The notes beneath the pieces are model-generated. The model did no database searches, was not told where the DNA came from, and saw only the letters and a list, made by a program, of their open reading frames with translations. Shown here in pieces: positions 52,063 through 60,605 of a stretch of DNA of 64,000 nucleotides. Both the position numbers and the translations under genes were made by a program. The stretch comes from Humisphaera borealis (lineage in GTDB: Bacteria; Planctomycetota; Phycisphaerae; Tepidisphaerales; Tepidisphaeraceae): assembly GCF_015169395.1 (NCBI RefSeq), contig NZ_CP063458.1:434001-498000 (forward strand), read 5' to 3'. Numbering within the stretch: position 1 is the first letter of the stretch; every line of letters starts with the position of its first letter.

Positions 52063-52491
52063 TTATCCCACCGCCGCGCGGCCGCTGTATCGGCCCAGCT
52101 TGTTCCAGAAGAAGTTCAGGAGCGGGAACACTGCTTGGCCCAAGCCCTCGATCACGACTTCGCGCCCCTCGCGCAGTTCGAGGATCAAGCGGTGGAACTT
52201 CTCTGTCTTCAGCTTCGCGGCCGTCTCGTCATCCCTATCGATCCAAATGCACGCGGCTACGTCATCGAACCGGACAAGCGCCTGGCCGCTCTGAATAAGG
52301 CGAACGTCCGTGAGCAGCAGCGGGTCCGACGCCGCGACTAGCGCGACCCACGCGATCGGCGACTCGCCCGGCTCCAATGCGATGCCCGCGTCTTGGCCGG
52401 GCGCGACAAGTGTGACGTTCGGCGTGTACCCTTTGACGACCCAGTGGCCGAACTTCCAGCGAAGGTAGTTCTCGTTCGTTCTCGCCAACAA
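52063..52491 (-). CDS. Hypothetical protein
   Basis: 142 residues, possibly from a TTG at 52491 (no strong ribosome binding site; the true start may lie further on). It contains WKFGHWVVKGYTPNVTLVAP and IWIDRDDETAAKLKTEKFHR, and the region VIEGLGQAVFPLLNFFWNKL near the end is hydrophobic. No family recognised. It ends the accessory stretch of small minus-strand genes. Confidence 0.5.
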   Translation of the reverse strand: MLARTNENYLRWKFGHWVVKGYTPNVTLVAPGQDAGIALEPGESPIAWVALVAASDPLLLTDVRLIQSGQALVRFDDVAACIWIDRDDETAAKLKTEKFHRLILELREGREVVIEGLGQAVFPLLNFFWNKLGRYSGRAAVG

Positions 52492-53635
52492 GCCAATCGC
52501 AAGTCCGCGAGAAGACTATCGAGTTGTCCCTGAACAGAAATACTGCCCTCAATGCGCCGACCCCCTCGAACGGCTTGATCGGGCTTGCCGGATGGCTCCT
52601 CTGGGCGGCTCCGCCGGACGGCGGGGCTTCCGCGGCGTGGCGCAACGCCTCCAGTTTCCAGGCGGGCCGGCGGGGCTGGGTGGTCACGGGCGTACCGAGG
52701 ACTCCTGGCGGCCGGGCCGATTTCGGATGGCATGGCGACGGTGCCCTTTGCCCGGGACGGGCGTCGGTCGGCGATCGCCACGGGCAAGCGGGTACGCTTG
52801 CCCATGCCACCCGGAATCCGAACGACTGGCGCCGGGCGGATTTCGCTTGTATTCCAAGGCCGCGTACCTAACATAAATAAAACAATATTCGGCGTCGCCC
52901 TGGGACGGGCGGCGCCCTTCCTCCATGCGCCGGTCCGCGGGTGTGATCCGTCGGCCTTCAGCGTGTACTCCGTGGAGATGGCCGTCCCTGGACGATCGGT
53001 GTCGGTCGGGCTGGGGTGGTGGTGTTGGTGTGTTGGAGAAGCGGAGACTTGGAGACGCGAGAGACGACGTGGGCAGGCTGATCGATCACTTGGGTTCGTT
53101 CGGCGATATCGCGCGAACGCTCCGCTCCGCGTCGCGGCTAACCATCTTCGTGGGATGGAACGAACCCTGCACGCGCTCCGCGACGACGGTTGTGCACTTG
53201 CGACGACGGGTTATGTGCTTCCGGCGATGGGTTAGCCGCGACGCGAAGCGGAGCGTCCCCGGGCGGGTTGGTCGCCCTGATCGAGCGTCGTCCGACCACG
53301 CCGGGTTCGTTCGGCGCGGGACGGAACGTCGGACGGCGGGAACATCGCCGGTGGTCTACGGGGTGCGGTGGGGTGAACCCCACCCTACGGTCGCCTCGGG
53401 TTCATTCGGCGCGGTTGCGCCGGGTTCGTTCGGCAATCTGCGCTTGCCGATTCGGTGTTCGATGTTGGGTGTTCGATGTTCGATGTTCGCCTTCGGCCTC
53501 GGGTTCGTTCGGCCATCTTGCGCCGGGTTCGTTCGGCGAAGCCGAGTGGCGACCGATCGTTCCCGACAGGCCCATCAACAACCGTCGACCTTCGCCAATC
53601 GACAATCCGCCTTCAACCTTTCACAATCCCGCACC
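52492..53635. other. Gene-free, repeat-rich kilobase upstream of ilvA
   Basis: 1.14 kb with no credible gene. It contains a GTGGCATGGGCA-family hairpin (GGGCAAGCG-GGTA-CGCTTGCCC at 52782-52803), a GGTGGGG-TTCA-CCCCACC element at about 53368, six dispersed copies of GGGTTCGTTCGGC and a run of tandem GTTCGATGTT words near 53458-53490. The long plus frame into ilvA through this stretch has no protein-like composition. Confidence 0.6.
53092..53537 (+). repeat. Six dispersed copies of GGGTTCGTTCGGC
   Basis: Copies at 53092, 53303, 53398 (one substitution), 53422, 53501 and 53525, all in the same orientation and preceded by C/T-G or CC. Spacing is irregular (211, 95, 24, 79, 24 bases), so it is not a tandem or CRISPR array. 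Confidence 0.9.
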
Positions 53636-54838
53636 ATGACCACCGTGACGCTCGCCGACATTCAGGCCGCCCGCACCCGGCTGGGGGATGACATCTACCA
53701 CAGCCCGTGTCCTTACTCGCTGTCGCTGTCGCGGCTGACGGGGGCGGAGATCTACTGCAAGCTGGATCACTTGCAGCACACCGGGTCGTTTAAGGAACGC
53801 GGGGCGCGGAACAAGTTGCTTCTGCTGACACCAGAAGAGAAAGAGCGCGGCGTCATCTGCGCTTCGGCCGGGAACCATGCCCTGGGGCTGAGCTATCACG
53901 GGCAGTTGCTTGGCGTGAAGGTGACAGTCGTCATGCCGAAGTGGGCGCCGCTGGTGAAGGTGTCCAACTGCCGGGCCAACGAGGCCGAGATCATTCTGCA
54001 CGGCGAGTCTTACGACCAGGCGAAGAAGCACGCGCTGGAGCTGTCGGCGTCCACCGGCAAGACCTACATCCCCGGGTTCGACGATCCGGCGATCATCGCC
54101 GGCGCGGGGACGATGGGACTGGAAATCCTCGAAGACGTGCCGGATGTGGATGCGGTGATCATCCCGGTCGGCGGCGGGGGACTGGTGGCGGGGGCGGGGC
54201 TGGCGATCAAGGCGATCAAGCCGTCGGTGCGGGTGATTGCGGTGGAGACGGAGAACGCGCCGACCTTCAAGGCGAGCCTGGACGCCGGCCGGGTCGTCCG
54301 GATTGATACCAGGCCCACGCTCGCCGACGGCCTGGCGATCGCCGAGATCGGCAAGCTGCCGTTCGAGATTGCCCGGAAGGTGATCGACGAACTGGTGATG
54401 GTGGACGAGGAGCAGGTGGCGCGGGCGATCCTTCGGCTGATGGAGCACGAGAAGCTGGTCGTCGAAGGGGCCGGCGCGGTGCCGCTGGCGGCGGTCATGC
54501 GGCGACCGCACGGGCTGGAGGGGAAGAAGGTCGTGCTGTGCCTGTGCGGCGGGAACATCGACGTGACGGTGATCGGCCGGATTATTGAACGCGGCATGGC
54601 CGCCGACGGCCGGCTGTGCCGGATCGTCGCGAGCATCGACGACCGGCCGGGTGGCCTGGTAAGGCTGCTGAACGTCATCGCCGCCGCCGGCGCGAGCGTG
54701 AAGGAGGTCGAGCACGACCGGCACTTCGGGCCGGCGGATATCGCCAAGGTGACGGTGCGCGTGGTGATGGAAACGCGCGACGCGCAGCACGTCGCCGAGG
54801 TTCACGAGGCGATCCGGCAGGCGGGGATCGGGGTGTGA
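53636..54838 (+). CDS. ilvA: Threonine ammonia-lyase (ACT-domain, short type)
   Basis: 400 residues. It converts threonine to 2-oxobutyrate. The PLP lysine motif is GSFKERGARNK at about residue 46, the phosphate-binding glycines are PVGGGGLVAGAG at about 180, and a single C-terminal ACT-like domain (about 330-400) follows RIVASIDDRPGGL. Length and one ACT domain fit the TdcB/IlvA1-type enzyme rather than the long IlvA with two regulatory modules. The ATG at 53636 (MTTVTLADIQAAR) is the family start; the upstream frame is repeat sequence. Confidence 0.94.
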   Translation: MTTVTLADIQAARTRLGDDIYHSPCPYSLSLSRLTGAEIYCKLDHLQHTGSFKERGARNKLLLLTPEEKERGVICASAGNHALGLSYHGQLLGVKVTVVMPKWAPLVKVSNCRANEAEIILHGESYDQAKKHALELSASTGKTYIPGFDDPAIIAGAGTMGLEILEDVPDVDAVIIPVGGGGLVAGAGLAIKAIKPSVRVIAVETENAPTFKASLDAGRVVRIDTRPTLADGLAIAEIGKLPFEIARKVIDELVMVDEEQVARAILRLMEHEKLVVEGAGAVPLAAVMRRPHGLEGKKVVLCLCGGNIDVTVIGRIIERGMAADGRLCRIVASIDDRPGGLVRLLNVIAAAGASVKEVEHDRHFGPADIAKVTVRVVMETRDAQHVAEVHEAIRQAGIGV

Positions 54839-54900
54839 ACGGCTGCGCAACGAGGGATGAAGATGACAATCGTCGCGTTAACAGCAAACTAAGACGCCCG

Positions 54901-54949
54901 ACGTTCGGCCCCTCACCCCAACCCTCTCCCCCGAGTACGGTGGAGAGGG
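54901..54949. repeat. Solitary copy of the 49-base CCCTCTCC element
   Basis: 46 of 49 bases are identical to the right arm at 16125-16173. It lies between the convergent ilvA and kelch genes without its inverted partner. It keeps a self-pairing CTCTCCC / GAGAGGG core. Confidence 0.9.
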
Positions 54950-54966
54950 AGCAGAGGGCGGGCGGA

Positions 54967-56712
54967 TCATTTTGCCTCTGCCGCGTCCTTGCGTGCCACC
55001 GTCAGCGATTCGATCAGGTCCAGGTTTTCGCCGCGCATCGCGCCGCCGACGATCAGGATGTCAGGGCCGTGGGGGATCAGCCGGTGGACGATGCGAGGCG
55101 TTGCGACGCCGACTTTCTCCCAGGCTTTGCGGTCGGCGCTCAGTACGTACATCGTGCCGTCTGCGACGCTGACGTAGAGCCGGTCGTTATGTACGCAGGC
55201 GGCGGGTGAGAAGCCGTTGATGGTTTTGCCCGGCAGTTCCGGGCCGGTGGACCATTCGCCGGTCGCGGGGTTGAGGATGTCGACGTTCTTGCTGGTGTCC
55301 GAGTCTTCGTCGAGGCCGCCGATGACATACACCAAGCCTTCATGGACGGTGGCGATGAGTGCCCGGCGGATGAACGGTTGCTTGATCGGCTTCCACTGCG
55401 GCTTGTCGGATTTGAGATCGAGCGTGAGGGTGGTGTCGGACCAGGTGTTGCCGCTCTGGGCGTTCATGTTCCACCCGCCGACGACGACGAGCGTATCACC
55501 GACCGTGACGATGTCGTGCGACGAGCGGGGCTCGGGGAGCGAGGGCAGGGCGTCCCAGGTTTTGGTGGCCGGGTCGAAGCGGACGACATCGGCGACGGAA
55601 TAGAGCTGGGCCCTGGTGCCCGGGAAGTTGCGCGGGGCCATGCCGCCGACGCGGTAGATCTTGCCGCCGTGAGCGACCAGGTTCATGCCCTGGAGTCCGG
55701 GCCCGCCGGGGAGTGTTTCCCACTTGGCGGATTTGTCGGCGAGGTTGAGGCGGGCGAACTGTCCGGTGACTGCTTCGACGGAGTAGCTATGGGTGCGCGA
55801 GACATGCCCGCCGTAGTAGTACAGGAAGCCGTCGAGCGCCGCGGCACCGAAGCTGGAGGTCGCGATCGGCAACGCGGCGGGGTACCTGACGGCGTCGATT
55901 TTTGCCGGCGTCGCGGGCATGCCGGACAGCGCCATCCCGTGGCTGGGGATGCGCTGCGGCGCGGCCTTGGCGGTGTTGATCGCGGCGGCGGCCGGGGCAG
56001 CCGTGACGGCAGGGGCGGTGGTGTCCATCACCAGCATCGCGTAGCGGCGGACCTCTTCGTACTTGCTCCCGTTGTGCTCGCCGACGGCGGGCTCGGCGGT
56101 CTTGGTCCAGGCGCCGTAGCGGCCTTTGGCTTCGAACGATTCGGTCAGGCCGTCCTTGTCGGTCTTCGGCTTCCTGGTCGAGCCGTCTGGCAGGATCAGC
56201 GTGATCTCGGCGCCTTCGACAGGCTTGCCGGCAGCGACGAACTTCAGGCGGAGCTTGCCGCCGTCGTTTACGGGGATGAGCTCGACCGGCGACTTGTCGC
56301 CGAGGGTGGCCTTGGGGTCGAACGCGTCGCCGACGATGGTCTTGGGGTAGTACGCGAGCAGGTAGGGCTTGGCGTCGCCCTTCTGGCGGACGCCGAGCAT
56401 CGCCGACCCGAATACGACGCGGGTGCCCTGCCCCGGGAGGTCGATCAGGAACGCGGCTTCGACCTTGTTGTCGAGCGTCACCGGCGTCACGTCGCCGGCG
56501 GCGGTGAGGAGCGACAGCTTCGCGCCGGCGATGATGTCGATCTTGACCTCGGGATCGGGCGTGAGGTCTTCGGACATGATCACCTTCGCCTTGTCGCCGC
56601 CGGCTTCGGGGACGACGAAGATGAAGTGGGCGTGTGCCGCCGGGCCGAGCAGGAGGACGAGCGCCAGGGTGAGAACGGGCGTAACGATCGGGGCGAGGGT
56701 GCGATGAAGCAT
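54967..56712 (-). CDS. Secreted DUF4198 domain fused to kelch repeats
   Basis: 581 residues from the ATG at 56712 (GAGG 6 bases upstream). A signal peptide (TPVLTLALVLLLGPAAHA) is followed by HFIFVVPEAGGDKAKVIMSE, a DUF4198-type beta-sandwich domain (about residues 24-210) of the sort encoded near metal transporters, then an Ala-rich linker and a kelch beta-propeller (about 280-570) with blades such as LDGFLYYYGGHVSRTH, DTLVVVGGWNMNA and GLVYVIGGLDEDS. Kelch GG-doublets recur at each blade. The fusion is unusual. Role probably ligand or metal binding at the cell surface; unverified. Confidence 0.82.
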   Translation of the reverse strand: MLHRTLAPIVTPVLTLALVLLLGPAAHAHFIFVVPEAGGDKAKVIMSEDLTPDPEVKIDIIAGAKLSLLTAAGDVTPVTLDNKVEAAFLIDLPGQGTRVVFGSAMLGVRQKGDAKPYLLAYYPKTIVGDAFDPKATLGDKSPVELIPVNDGGKLRLKFVAAGKPVEGAEITLILPDGSTRKPKTDKDGLTESFEAKGRYGAWTKTAEPAVGEHNGSKYEEVRRYAMLVMDTTAPAVTAAPAAAAINTAKAAPQRIPSHGMALSGMPATPAKIDAVRYPAALPIATSSFGAAALDGFLYYYGGHVSRTHSYSVEAVTGQFARLNLADKSAKWETLPGGPGLQGMNLVAHGGKIYRVGGMAPRNFPGTRAQLYSVADVVRFDPATKTWDALPSLPEPRSSHDIVTVGDTLVVVGGWNMNAQSGNTWSDTTLTLDLKSDKPQWKPIKQPFIRRALIATVHEGLVYVIGGLDEDSDTSKNVDILNPATGEWSTGPELPGKTINGFSPAACVHNDRLYVSVADGTMYVLSADRKAWEKVGVATPRIVHRLIPHGPDILIVGGAMRGENLDLIESLTVARKDAAEAK

Positions 56713-56832
56713 GATCAACCTCAGTCATTGCCATCTGCCGCGGGCGTACGGGTGCCGGGCGGCAGCGGTCGGGTTTTTTCAGAGCGGACGATTGCAGGAG
56801 CTAGTAAAGGAGCCAGCGCGACAGATGTCGCG

Positions 56833-57669
56833 TCAGGGAAACTTCCACGCCGGATTATTGGTGCGGGCGGCCTCGTTCGACCAGCGGGTCATGTCGCGAA
56901 GTTCGTCGAGGCGAAGGGCCTCGGCGTGGCCGTCGAGCATGGCGCAGACGGCCCGGCCGCTCCAGCGGAAGTCGACGTAACCCCAGGCGGCGGGTTCTTC
57001 GGCTTCGTCGAACGCGTTGGGCGTCCAGCCGGTGGCGCTGTATCCGGAGGGGTGCGTCGGCGCGACGACGCGGAAGAACCCCTTCGTGCCGACGAATCGC
57101 GACGAAGCAAACGCCACCATCTGCGAGGGGCGGATGACCTGACTCAGGCGGGTGACGCAGCCGGGCGCGTTGTTCGCCGGGGCGGTCTGGTCGCCGCCGA
57201 GATGGAAGTAGTTCAGACCGAAGCTGGGATTGAGGCTGACGGAGTAGCCCCAGCCCGAGTCGGCGCGGTTGTTCATGAGGGCGTCGGACTGGTCGTTGAC
57301 CAAGAGGATGCCGTCGACACCGCCGCCGGTATAGACCGCAAGCCGCCAAGGCCAGCGCTTCCCGGCTTCCAGCGGAGTCAGCGGCTTGCCCTGATCGTCT
57401 TTCAGCTGGGGCGCGGTCGTCACGTGACCGGGCATGAGGCGGCCTTCGTTGGCGGCGGCGTAGGCGAGATAGGCTTGGCCGAGCGTTCGGGCGGCGGCGA
57501 CTTCGCGGACCAATCTGGCCTGCGATCTGGCCCGCCCGACCGCCGGCAGCAGGATGCTGGTCAGAACGCCCATGATGCCGACGACGACGAGCAGTTCGAT
57601 CAGGGTGAAAGCGGTGGGGCGGTGATGGGTAATCGGTGTTTGATGCTGAGAAAACAAGGGAGTTGGCAT
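56833..57669 (-). CDS. Prepilin-type N-methylation protein (DUF1559-like pseudopilin)
   Basis: 278 residues from the ATG at 57669 (CAGGAG 6 bases upstream). The leader ends PTAFTLIELLVVVGIMGVLT, the class III prepilin motif with Glu at +5, followed by VGRARSQARLVREVAAARTLGQA, typical of planctomycete pseudopilins. The rest (residues 60-278) contains WGYSVSLNPSFGLN and VDFRWSGRAVCAMLDGHAEA, the H-X9-DG-like end with a DGH segment. It is presumably processed by a prepilin peptidase and secreted by a type II/IV system. A much longer upstream frame into the PEP-CTERM gene is not coding. Confidence 0.85.
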   Translation of the reverse strand: MPTPLFSQHQTPITHHRPTAFTLIELLVVVGIMGVLTSILLPAVGRARSQARLVREVAAARTLGQAYLAYAAANEGRLMPGHVTTAPQLKDDQGKPLTPLEAGKRWPWRLAVYTGGGVDGILLVNDQSDALMNNRADSGWGYSVSLNPSFGLNYFHLGGDQTAPANNAPGCVTRLSQVIRPSQMVAFASSRFVGTKGFFRVVAPTHPSGYSATGWTPNAFDEAEEPAAWGYVDFRWSGRAVCAMLDGHAEALRLDELRDMTRWSNEAARTNNPAWKFP

Positions 57670-57698
57670 GGCGTGCTCCTGGCTGGTGAGAAGGGCGA

Positions 57699-58436
57699 TC
57701 ACAGGGCGGCAGGTCGGCTGTTTCGGCTGCGCCGGCGAAGCAAAGCGACAGTGCCGAGCAGCAGCGGCGCCAGGGCGGCCGGCTCGGGGACGGCAGTGAC
57801 CGTGTCGGATTGGTCGAGCCGCATCGCGTAGAGCTGCGTGTGCTGCGTGTTCGACCACTGCACGCCGTAGGAGGTGATGCCCGTGATGCCGGTCAGATCC
57901 CACTGGTAGAGCAATGTGGTCGTGGTGGCGGGATTGCCGTCGGGGTCGAGAGCGCCGATGCCGCCGTCGAGCTCGAGCTTTCGCGGCGTCGGGCCGGCGG
58001 TAATGCCGTTGTAGGTGAGGGTCGGCTCGGCGGTGAATCCGCTGCCGGAGCCGGGGCCGAGGTCGATCTGGAAGACGACTGTCTTGAGGTTGGCGACCGG
58101 AGAGGCATCGGTGACTGAAAGCGTGCCGGCGCCGGCGAAGTAGATGGTGGAGCTGGCGACGTAAGGGCCGGACGAGCCGCTGCCCGCGATACGGTTCAGG
58201 ACGGCGTCGCCGGAGCCGGCAAGGTTCGAACCGAGGGAGCCGGAACTCCAGGCACTGGCACCGGGATAGGTTCCGTAGCCGGGCATGGTGGTGGCGTTGA
58301 AGTTGCCCCAGCCGTCGTACTGGGCGACGCCGGTAAGGTTCAGAGGCTGCGGGGCGGCGACCGCCGGGGAACCGAGCAGTAGGGCAACAAGCGGTAGGGC
58401 GGAGCGAAAGAGCGTACGTGAGAGAACAACGGACAT
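57699..58436 (-). CDS. Secreted PEP-CTERM protein
   Basis: 245 residues from the ATG at 58436 (GGAG 7 bases upstream). A signal peptide (LVALLLGSPAVAA) leads to a beta-rich secreted domain with TGVAQYDGWGNFN and LTGITGITSYGVQWSN, and the protein ends AVPEPAALAPLLLGTVALLRRRSR, the PEP-CTERM tripartite anchor (PEP motif, hydrophobic helix, basic tail) recognised by exosortase. No exosortase gene is in the window. It immediately precedes the pseudopilin gene on the same strand. Confidence 0.9.
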   Translation of the reverse strand: MSVVLSRTLFRSALPLVALLLGSPAVAAPQPLNLTGVAQYDGWGNFNATTMPGYGTYPGASAWSSGSLGSNLAGSGDAVLNRIAGSGSSGPYVASSTIYFAGAGTLSVTDASPVANLKTVVFQIDLGPGSGSGFTAEPTLTYNGITAGPTPRKLELDGGIGALDPDGNPATTTTLLYQWDLTGITGITSYGVQWSNTQHTQLYAMRLDQSDTVTAVPEPAALAPLLLGTVALLRRRSRNSRPAAL

Positions 58437-59216
58437 CGGCGAACTCCAATGAACAGAAGGAGGTTTAAGAACTCGGAGGTTGAAGGGACTCGGCGGATCA
58501 GCCACCAGCGGAGGCGGATGCAGGCGGGTGGCGGTTGCAGTGAACGTTGGATGGCTGATTCGCGCTGGGTCCCTTTCGCCGTTTGGAAGGTCTGGCGGTG
58601 TCCGGAAGTCCTTCGACGAACGTCGAAAACCGCGCCCACACCCGACGTGAGGGCGCGGCGCAGAGGGCTCCGGGACACCGCGACGGAGTGCGAATCCGTC
58701 GGCGGATCACCGCCAGACCAGTTTCAGAGGTCGACCGTGAGCTGATGCCGCCCGGGAAGGGCAGATCGGTGAGCCGGATCGGGTCCGGCTGAATAGCCGG
58801 GCCGGCTCGAAGTCGCTCGCGCGGGGAGGCGGATCAAGGGCGGCGCCGGGAAACGGCGTTGCCCTAGAAAGCCGGCAGAGGGATACTCATTCCCGCGCGG
58901 CGACCTCGCGGTCGTCGCCAAACATCGGGCGGTCGGAAGAACTTTTGCAGAGGGCTCCGACCGCCCGTTTAACTTTCGGAGCAATCAATGAGACTGAGTC
59001 TCAGTTGCATATGGTTTACTGGTGCCCGTTGTGCCTGTCAATCCACCTGTGCGAATATTTCCCGGGTTTTTCTAGGAGAAGGCCGTCTTCGCCGCTCCTG
59101 CCCTCAAGGTCCGAGAATGTTTCGTCCGATAAGAAGTTCAGCGTGACGATCGGCGTTCGGGTGAATGGATTCGCCGGCCGGTCGGAGACGCCTGGACTTC
59201 TCACCACGGGGTGCCC
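58437..59216. other. Long gene-free spacer with an orphan terminator-like hairpin
   Basis: 780 bp between divergent genes without a credible coding frame on either strand. The 13-base word GCAGAGGGCTCCG occurs twice, at 58659 and 58946. An 11-bp hairpin with a T-rich tail on the plus strand lies at 58927-58966, yet no plus-strand gene precedes it, so an untranslated RNA or a long leader is possible. Confidence 0.45.
58927..58966 (+). terminator. Orphan terminator-like hairpin
   Basis: GGGCGGTCGGA (58927-58937) pairs exactly with TCCGACCGCCC (58956-58966), followed by GTTTAACTTT. No protein gene lies upstream on this strand for more than 2 kb. Confidence 0.6.
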
Positions 59217-59672
59217 ATGGCCCGAGTGATCATTTACGATCGTTGCGTATTGGCCGCCCGCGAAACCGCGTTGCGGCTGCGTCGCAGGCATCAACTGGAG
59301 GCGTCGGCCGTCCACGCGACCGATTTCGACCTGACGTTCGACGACGGACCGCACCCGTCGTTGGTCATCACCGAACTGCAGATGCCGATGTTCAGCGGGT
59401 TTGAACTGATCCGCAGGGTGCGGTCGGCGTACAAGTCGTCGGAACTGCCGATCATCGCGTACACGGCGATCGATGATGCGATCGCCTGGCAGCAGGCGCG
59501 TGATCTTGGCGCCGACCGGGTGATTTTCCGAAACAGCCAGGACGCGATGTTGCGGCTGGATGTGGCGGTGTCGGACCTGCTGCACGAGCCGGAGGTGGCA
59601 CGTCCGTCGCGCTCTCAGGGACGATTGCTGCGGTTTTTCCTGCCCGGCCGAGCGACCGCCGCCGCGGCCTGA
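59217..59672 (+). CDS. Receiver-domain protein lacking the phosphoacceptor Asp
   Basis: 151 residues with a single response regulator receiver domain and no output domain. The usual D-x-x-MP phosphosite region reads LVITELQMPMFSGFEL, so the phosphoacceptor Asp is replaced by Glu. The acidic pair near the N-terminus is reduced (VIIYDRCVL), the Thr switch is present (IIAYTA), and the conserved Lys is replaced by Arg (VIFRNS). It probably signals without phosphorylation or is locked in an active-like state. ATG at 59217 is used. It has its own terminator at 59717. Confidence 0.85.
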   Translation: MARVIIYDRCVLAARETALRLRRRHQLEASAVHATDFDLTFDDGPHPSLVITELQMPMFSGFELIRRVRSAYKSSELPIIAYTAIDDAIAWQQARDLGADRVIFRNSQDAMLRLDVAVSDLLHEPEVARPSRSQGRLLRFFLPGRATAAAA

Positions 59673-59716
59673 CTTCTGCCGTCTTGCGACGTTCGCTTTT
59701 GGAGATTGGAACAAGA

Positions 59717-59745
59717 CCCCGTCCGCTCGTGCGGACGGGGTTTTT
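59717..59745 (+). terminator. Strong intrinsic terminator
   Basis: CCCCGTCCGC-TCGT-GCGGACGGGG-TTTTT, a perfect 10-bp stem with a T-run 45 bp after the receiver gene stop. Confidence 0.95.
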
Positions 59746-59779
59746 CGCTTTGTGGGGGTTTGCGGATAGATTTCGGGGC

Positions 59780-60295
59780 ATGCCCCGCTTTTCCCGCACC
59801 CCCGAAAACTGGTTCCTCGCCGACAACGCCACCGTCTGCGGCGACGTGACGCTCGGTGAGTTATGCAGTGTCTGGTTTACGGCTGTCGTGCGGGGGGATG
59901 TCGCGCCTATCGTGCTGGGCCGGCGGGTGAACGTTCAGGACGGGGCGGTCATTCACTGCGACAGCGGTCTGCCGAACATCATTGGTAACGACGTGACGAT
60001 CGGGCACCGGGCGGTGGTGCACGGCGGTTCCGTCGGGGACGGAACGCTGATCGGGATGGGGTCGGTCGTGCTGAGTCGCTCTCAGATCGGCAGGGAGTGT
60101 CTGATTGCTGCCGGAGCGGTGGTGCCACCGGGGATGCAGGTCCCCGATCGCATGTTGGTTGCAGGGGTCCCCGGGAAAGTCCTACGTGAGGTCACGGAGA
60201 AAGATCTGGAATACATGCGGTGGTTGACGACGCACTATGTGGGTCTGGCCGAGCGGTACACGATCGAAGACGACGTTCGGCCGCGGAACCCCTGA
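59780..60295 (+). CDS. Gamma carbonic anhydrase family protein
   Basis: 171 residues, normal for the trimeric left-handed beta-helix enzymes. The three zinc histidines fall in VIHCDSG and TIGHRAVVHGGS, and the Arg/Asp of VVRGDVAPIVLGRRVN plus the C-terminal helix (VPGKVLREVTEKDLEYMRWL) are conserved. It interconverts CO2 and bicarbonate or acts as a scaffold in related roles. The start at ATG 59780 begins just before the first hexapeptide coil. It follows the terminator of the receiver gene by 34 bp. Confidence 0.92.
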   Translation: MPRFSRTPENWFLADNATVCGDVTLGELCSVWFTAVVRGDVAPIVLGRRVNVQDGAVIHCDSGLPNIIGNDVTIGHRAVVHGGSVGDGTLIGMGSVVLSRSQIGRECLIAAGAVVPPGMQVPDRMLVAGVPGKVLREVTEKDLEYMRWLTTHYVGLAERYTIEDDVRPRNP

Positions 60296-60605
60296 GCGGA
60301 TGTAAGGGCTCCAGCGTCCGGTAACATTATTGTCGCTTCCGACCGTCGTCTTTGCTATGGTTTTAGCGGAGAAGTTGCAGGCGGCGCGGTTCGGGCCGTC
60401 TGGCAGGCATGAGTTCGCAGGCGTGAGTTCGTTGCGCGGATGTGGCGAGAAGTCCGGCCCGGATCGGGACCGGTCAGTCCAGAACAAGTCAAGTTTTCGC
60501 GACCCACGGCGATGCCGTGTTGCAGTCTCGAACAGTGCCCGCCGTGGATTCTTTCCGCGCGGTCGTCACATCGGTGTGTGAAGGCGGTCCTCGGAGGAGC
60601 AGTAC
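60296..60605. other. Spacer upstream of the giant repeat protein
   Basis: 310 bp without a credible gene. A possible promoter is TTGTCG (60330) with GCTATG about 18 bases downstream, but the match is weak. Confidence 0.3.

Noticed and set aside
52925-53635. N-terminal extension of threonine ammonia-lyase by 237 codons
   Set aside because: The extension runs through repeated GGGTTCGTTCGGC and GTTCGATGTT words and has no conserved residues; the family starts at 53636.
55342-57831. 829-codon plus-strand frame opposite the kelch and pseudopilin genes
   Set aside because: Crosses two minus-strand genes with recognisable domains; GC-skew-driven open frame without protein motifs.
57670-58449. A 538-residue frame joining the pseudopilin to upstream sequence
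   Set aside because: The upstream part is the alternative frame of the PEP-CTERM gene; the prepilin leader with its own ribosome binding site defines the real start.
58737-58920. Cobalamin or glycine riboswitch-like bases (GGGAAGG, GCCGGC words) upstream of the receiver gene
   Set aside because: The conserved B12-box and core pairing elements could not be assembled; similarity is limited to short GC words.
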